A DNA stretch of 64,000 nt from Leucobacter sp. UT-8R-CII-1-4 (GTDB lineage Bacteria > Actinomycetota > Actinomycetes > Actinomycetales > Microbacteriaceae), in contig NZ_JASCRS010000002.1 in NCBI RefSeq assembly GCF_030010235.1, positions 62,001-126,000 on the forward strand. The letters run 5' to 3'. Shown here in pieces: positions 60,614 to 64,000 of this stretch. The notes beneath the pieces were generated by a model, which was not told the DNA's origin, did not search any database, and saw only the letters and a list, made by a program, of their open reading frames with translations. The translations under genes were made by a program, and so were the position numbers. Numbering within the stretch: position 1 is the stretch's first letter; the number at the start of each line of letters is the position of its first letter.

Positions 60614-61942
60614 ATGAGCGATCAGACCAGCTGGAACTTTGAAACCAAGCAGATCCATGCAGGCCAGCAGCCAGACCCAGTGACGGGTTCACGCGCACTG
60701 CCAATCCACCAGACCACCGCATATGTGTTCGAGAACACCGACCAGGCCGCGAACCGCTTCGCACTCGCCGAACTCGGCCCGATCTACACCCGCATCACCA
60801 ACCCAACCCAAGATGTCGCCGAGCAGCGCATTGCCGCGCTCGAAGGCGGCACCGCGGCACTTCTGCTTTCGAGTGGCCAGGCTGCCTCGACCTACGCGGT
60901 ACTGAATATCGCGCAGGCAGGCGACCACTTCGTTTCGTCATCTTCGATCTACGGCGGCACCTACAACCTCTTCAAGTACACCCTCGCAAAGCTCGGCATC
61001 GAGGTCACTTTCGTTGAGGACCAGGACGATCCAGCTGCTTGGCAGCGCGCAGTTCGCCCAAACACCAAGCTCTTCTTTGCTGAGTCGATCGCAAACCCAC
61101 GCTCAAACGTGCTCGACATTCAGGCAGTAGCCGATGTGGCACACGAAAACGGCGTGCCGCTGATCATCGATAACACCGTCGCGAGCCCCTACCTGGTGCG
61201 CCCGCTCGAGCACGGCGCTGACATCGTGCTGCATTCGGCAACCAAGTTCCTCGGCGGCCACGGCACCACCCTTGGCGGCGTGATCGTTGACGGCGGCAAG
61301 TTCCCATGGTCGCAGCACGCAGAGCGCTTCCCTGGTCTGAACACCCCAGACGCTTCATACAATGGCGTGGTGTACACGCAGGCCGTTGGTGACCCGATCG
61401 CGTTCATCATCAAGGCGCGCGTGCAACTGCTGCGCGACCTCGGCTCGGCCATCGCACCGCAGAGCGCTTGGCAGCTGCTGCAGGGTATTGAAACCCTCTC
61501 ACTGCGTATCGAGCGCCACGTACAGAATGCACAGAATGTTGCGGAGTGGCTCGATGAGCACGCAGATGTGGCAACCACCTGGTACTCAGGACTGCCAACC
61601 TCACCGTGGTACGCCACCGCCAACAAGTACGCGCCAAAGGGTGTTGGTGCGGTGCTCTCGTTTGAGCTGAAGGGCGGCGTTGACGCTGGTAAGGCGTTCG
61701 TGAACAACCTGGCACTCTTCAGCCACGTTGCAAATATTGGCGATGTGCGTTCGCTTGTGATTCACCCGGCTTCGACCACTCACTCACAGCTCACACCTGA
61801 GCAGCAGCTGACTGCTGGCGTTACCCCGGGCCTGATCCGCCTATCGATCGGCCTTGAGCACATCGACGACATCAAGGCTGATCTTGAGGTCGGTTTTGCT
61901 GCGGCACGCGAGGTAGTTGCGAAGGCACGCGCTCAGGCGTAA
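60614..61942 (+). CDS. metY: O-acetylhomoserine sulfhydrylase
   Basis: 442 residues (TAGGAGAA ribosome site). PLP enzyme that makes homocysteine from O-acetylhomoserine and sulfide. Seen: PLP Lys211 in [38 protein letters not shown] and [38 protein letters not shown]. Length over 420 and the [10 protein letters not shown] phrase separate it from cystathionine gamma-synthase. The 258-base leader before it shows no recognisable SAM riboswitch. It precedes metX, which makes its substrate. Confidence 0.95.
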   Translation: MSDQTSWNFETKQIHAGQQPDPVTGSRALPIHQTTAYVFENTDQAANRFALAELGPIYTRITNPTQDVAEQRIAALEGGTAALLLSSGQAASTYAVLNIAQAGDHFVSSSSIYGGTYNLFKYTLAKLGIEVTFVEDQDDPAAWQRAVRPNTKLFFAESIANPRSNVLDIQAVADVAHENGVPLIIDNTVASPYLVRPLEHGADIVLHSATKFLGGHGTTLGGVIVDGGKFPWSQHAERFPGLNTPDASYNGVVYTQAVGDPIAFIIKARVQLLRDLGSAIAPQSAWQLLQGIETLSLRIERHVQNAQNVAEWLDEHADVATTWYSGLPTSPWYATANKYAPKGVGAVLSFELKGGVDAGKAFVNNLALFSHVANIGDVRSLVIHPASTTHSQLTPEQQLTAGVTPGLIRLSIGLEHIDDIKADLEVGFAAAREVVAKARAQA

Positions 61943-61962
61943 GTCTCGCTGTCACAAACGGG

Positions 61963-62001
61963 ACCGCTCCACGTCGATTTGATCGATTGTGGGGCGGTTT
62001 T
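61963..62001 (+). terminator. Terminator of metY
   Basis: Ten-base stem ACCGCTCCAC/GTGGGGCGGT (61963-61972, 61989-61998) with one G-U pair, extended inward by CGTCGA/TCGATT, followed by TTTTGTG. It sits 20 bases after metY and would partly separate it from metX. Confidence 0.8.
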
Positions 62002-62069
62002 GTGTGTATTCGGGGTGTGCCCCGTAATAATTGCGCGCTGATCAGCTTTCTCGACCAGAATAGTGAGCT

Positions 62070-63275
62070 ATGGACTGGCAGACGCCCGAGGACTCGTTCC
62101 CGACGGATTTCATTACCGACGCACAGCTTCGAGCACTCATCGGACGCCCGCCAATCAGTGGCGCATGGCGAGACGGCGATCCCATTGGCGACCGCAAGTT
62201 CGCCCAGATTGGGTCGCTCAGCACTGAAGCCGGCGAAACAATTCCGCATGTGCGTATGTCGTACGAGAGCTTCGGTGAGCTGAATGCTGCCGGCGACAAT
62301 GCGATTCTCGTTTTTCACGCGCTCACCGGCGATAGTCATTTGGTGGGCCGCGCGGCTCCCGGGCACCCCACTGATGGCTGGTGGGCTGAGATAGTCGGGC
62401 CAGGCAAGGTGCTCGACACTGACAAGTACTTTATCGTCGCACCGAATGTGCTTGGTGGCTGCCAGGGTTCTACGGGACCGGCGAGCCTCGATCCGGAGGG
62501 TCGAGAGTGGGGCGGGCGTTTTCCGTACTTGACCATTCGTGATCAGGTACAGGCAACCGCTGCATTCGTTGACACCATTGGCATCAAGAAGTTCGCGGCC
62601 GTCATTGGCGGATCGATGGGCGGCATGCACGCGCTCGAATGGGAGTTGATGTTCCCGGGCCGAACCGAAAAGCTCGCGGTGATTGCAGCTCCCCCGGTAA
62701 CCACCGCCGATCAGATCGGCCTCAACCTGGTGCAGCTTGAGGCGATCCGTTCTGACCCGGCCTGGCGCGGCGGCAATTACTACGACGCCCCCGACGGTAT
62801 TGGCCCGCACCATGGCTTAGCTACTGCTCGCCGGCTCGCCCTACTCAACTACCGCAGCAATACTGAGCTTGACGAACGTTTTGGTCGAGCCTGGCAGTCG
62901 GCGGTGAGCCCGCTCGGTGGCGGCGGACGATTCGCTGTCGAGAGCTATCTTGATTTCCACGGCAACAAGTTCACTCGACGTTTCGACGCGAATAGCTATT
63001 TGACGCTTGTGCAAGCCATGAACTCACACGATGTTGGCCGAGGCCGCGGCGGGGTCGAAGCTGCGCTTTCGAAGATCACCTTGCCTACCCTGGTGATGGG
63101 CATTCCAAGCGACCGTCTTTTCACTCTCGACGGGCAAGACGTTATCGCGGAGCATTCACCGGGCAATCTTGACGGCGAACTGGCGACGCGTCTCGACAGC
63201 CCCTTTGGTCATGACGCCTTCTTGATCGAGTTCGAGCGGGTCGGCGAGGAGCTGTCTCGCCTGCTCGCCCTCTAA
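62070..63275 (+). CDS. metX: Homoserine O-acetyltransferase
   Basis: 401 residues. Alpha/beta-hydrolase that acetylates homoserine. Seen: FHALTGDSH, the nucleophile elbow GGSMGGMHALEW, and the late acid and base in IPSDRLFTLDGQDVI and GHDAFLIE. Length is typical of MetX. The two genes in sequence give the direct sulfhydrylation route to methionine. Confidence 0.95.
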   Translation: MDWQTPEDSFPTDFITDAQLRALIGRPPISGAWRDGDPIGDRKFAQIGSLSTEAGETIPHVRMSYESFGELNAAGDNAILVFHALTGDSHLVGRAAPGHPTDGWWAEIVGPGKVLDTDKYFIVAPNVLGGCQGSTGPASLDPEGREWGGRFPYLTIRDQVQATAAFVDTIGIKKFAAVIGGSMGGMHALEWELMFPGRTEKLAVIAAPPVTTADQIGLNLVQLEAIRSDPAWRGGNYYDAPDGIGPHHGLATARRLALLNYRSNTELDERFGRAWQSAVSPLGGGGRFAVESYLDFHGNKFTRRFDANSYLTLVQAMNSHDVGRGRGGVEAALSKITLPTLVMGIPSDRLFTLDGQDVIAEHSPGNLDGELATRLDSPFGHDAFLIEFERVGEELSRLLAL

Positions 63276-64000
63276 GCTGCGGGGCTGCGACATCAACTTC
63301 ACCAACTATGCTTTGCCGCACGAAGGAGAAATCAACCCAATAGTGCCTACCGCCCGATCCTGCCACCGGCACCTGAATTTCGAACTCGATACCGAGTCTG
63401 GCGAGCTGCAATCGGCTCACACTCTCCGCCACAGAATCAGCACGAGGATCGCCCAGCGCAATCACTGACTGTGCTCTACGCGCTCCTCGTTCTCCCGGCA
63501 TATTGCTCAACAGCCCAGCCTGCGCGAGTTTCCATTCGAGAGCTTGCGGCTCGATGCAATCACGTTGTGTTCCGAATGGCACTCGTAAACCCGCGTCGAG
63601 CGCCCCGATCGCCGCTTCGACATTTGCAAACCGCGCAAGGTCGACCATTGTCTTTGACAAGGTCGTCACAAAAAGACCGCCAATTTCGACGACATCGCTC
63701 TCCCCTATCGAGCGAGAGCTGTGCCGCATTATTTGTGACGTGCTGCGACCGCAGCGGCCATCAGGAATGCGTAGGTGCACCCGTTCATCTCGCAACCCGA
63801 ACAGGGGTAGCCCCCAGATCGCAGCTGCAGCGGTGTGGCAGAACACAGGCCGTTGGGAATGCGACTGCGCCGAAACCGCGAGCACCCGCATGAGCAGGCG
63901 ATCCTCGGCGAACAACTTTTGCCAATACTCGCCCAAGACATAGTTTCCCGGAACTACTCGTACGAGCGCTTGCGCATTCAGCTGCTCTGAGAGTTGCCGT
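63142..64000 (-). CDS. AbiEi/DUF559-like protein, C-terminally damaged and cut by the window edge
   Basis: The frame is open from the right edge (…NAQALVRVVPGNYVLGEYWQKL) to 63142. N-terminal half shows the AbiEi-type winged-helix layout (LLMRVLAVSAQSHSQRPVFCHTAAAAIWGLP, VEIGGLFVTTLSKTMVDLARFAN), and the second half enters a DUF559-like PD-(D/E)XK nuclease strand (HYWVDFSFVRQSIVGEVD). After GEVD, at about 63290, the sequence turns into Arg-rich antisense of the metX end, so the nuclease core is missing. Probably a decayed remnant, with its end inside the metX tail. Confidence 0.6.
   Translation of the reverse strand, partial: RQLSEQLNAQALVRVVPGNYVLGEYWQKLFAEDRLLMRVLAVSAQSHSQRPVFCHTAAAAIWGLPLFGLRDERVHLRIPDGRCGRSTSQIMRHSSRSIGESDVVEIGGLFVTTLSKTMVDLARFANVEAAIGALDAGLRVPFGTQRDCIEPQALEWKLAQAGLLSNMPGERGARRAQSVIALGDPRADSVAESVSRLQLARLGIEFEIQVPVAGSGGRHYWVDFSFVRQSIVGEVDVAAPQLRGRAGETAPRRPARTRSRRRHDQRGCRDASPVRRQDCPVNAPR

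Overview
The window is chromosomal DNA of a fairly GC-rich Gram-positive actinobacterium, most likely a member of the Microbacteriaceae (Leucobacter-like). This placement is an inference from gene content and style: the pnp / M16 peptidase / dapB order, a long-type SerA with the ACT-domain tail, an LSNTG sortase-type anchor on a surface protein, GTG starts, and many IclR/TetR/GntR regulators. No phage, IS element, integrase or CRISPR array was seen.

Layout. 1-20.9 kb is mostly housekeeping on the minus strand: an APC permease running off the left edge, dapB with an M16 protease and pnp, serA, small membrane-protein operons, an SPFH / zinc-ribbon / small membrane-protein module, the isoleucine-valine genes ilvD, ilvB, ilvN and ilvC, and a secreted RCC1-repeat surface protein. 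21-26.7 kb holds tRNA-Lys(CTT), a HisN-type phosphatase, MarR and IclR regulators, an orphan thiamine-diphosphate enzyme and a guanine-deaminase-like enzyme. 26.8-33.2 kb is a lipid/glycerol-phosphate cluster: GMC oxidoreductase, diacylglycerol kinase, alkyl-DHAP-synthase-like flavoprotein, TetR regulator and GlpD.

33.4-47.7 kb is the most coherent accessory region. An AraC-type regulator, a copper amine oxidase and an aldehyde dehydrogenase (aromatic amine to arylacetate) are followed, beyond an oppositely oriented DEAD-box helicase, by a homoprotocatechuate meta-cleavage cluster: hpaH, hpaI, an hpaG-type isomerase/decarboxylase fused to an RraA-like domain, a GntR regulator, hpaE and hpaD. 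Together they could take a catechol-type arylethylamine such as dopamine to central metabolites without the HpaBC hydroxylase, which is not in the window.

47.8-58.9 kb carries amine and peptide functions: TetR regulators, two APC permeases, a DmpA-type P1 peptidase and an M19 dipeptidase, then a hydroxylysine-kinase-like phosphotransferase divergent from a phospho-lyase-like class III PLP enzyme with its own permease and SDR. 58.9-64 kb has ung, another SDR, metY and metX, and a damaged AbiEi/DUF559-like gene at the right edge.

Non-coding highlights are three copies of a dispersed intergenic repeat (about 45 bp core) at 3.5, 21.7 and 42.4 kb, palindromic operator candidates upstream of the hpa genes and of the peptidase operon, and many clean hairpin terminators between convergent genes. 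All functional statements rest on reading motifs by eye; no database search was run.
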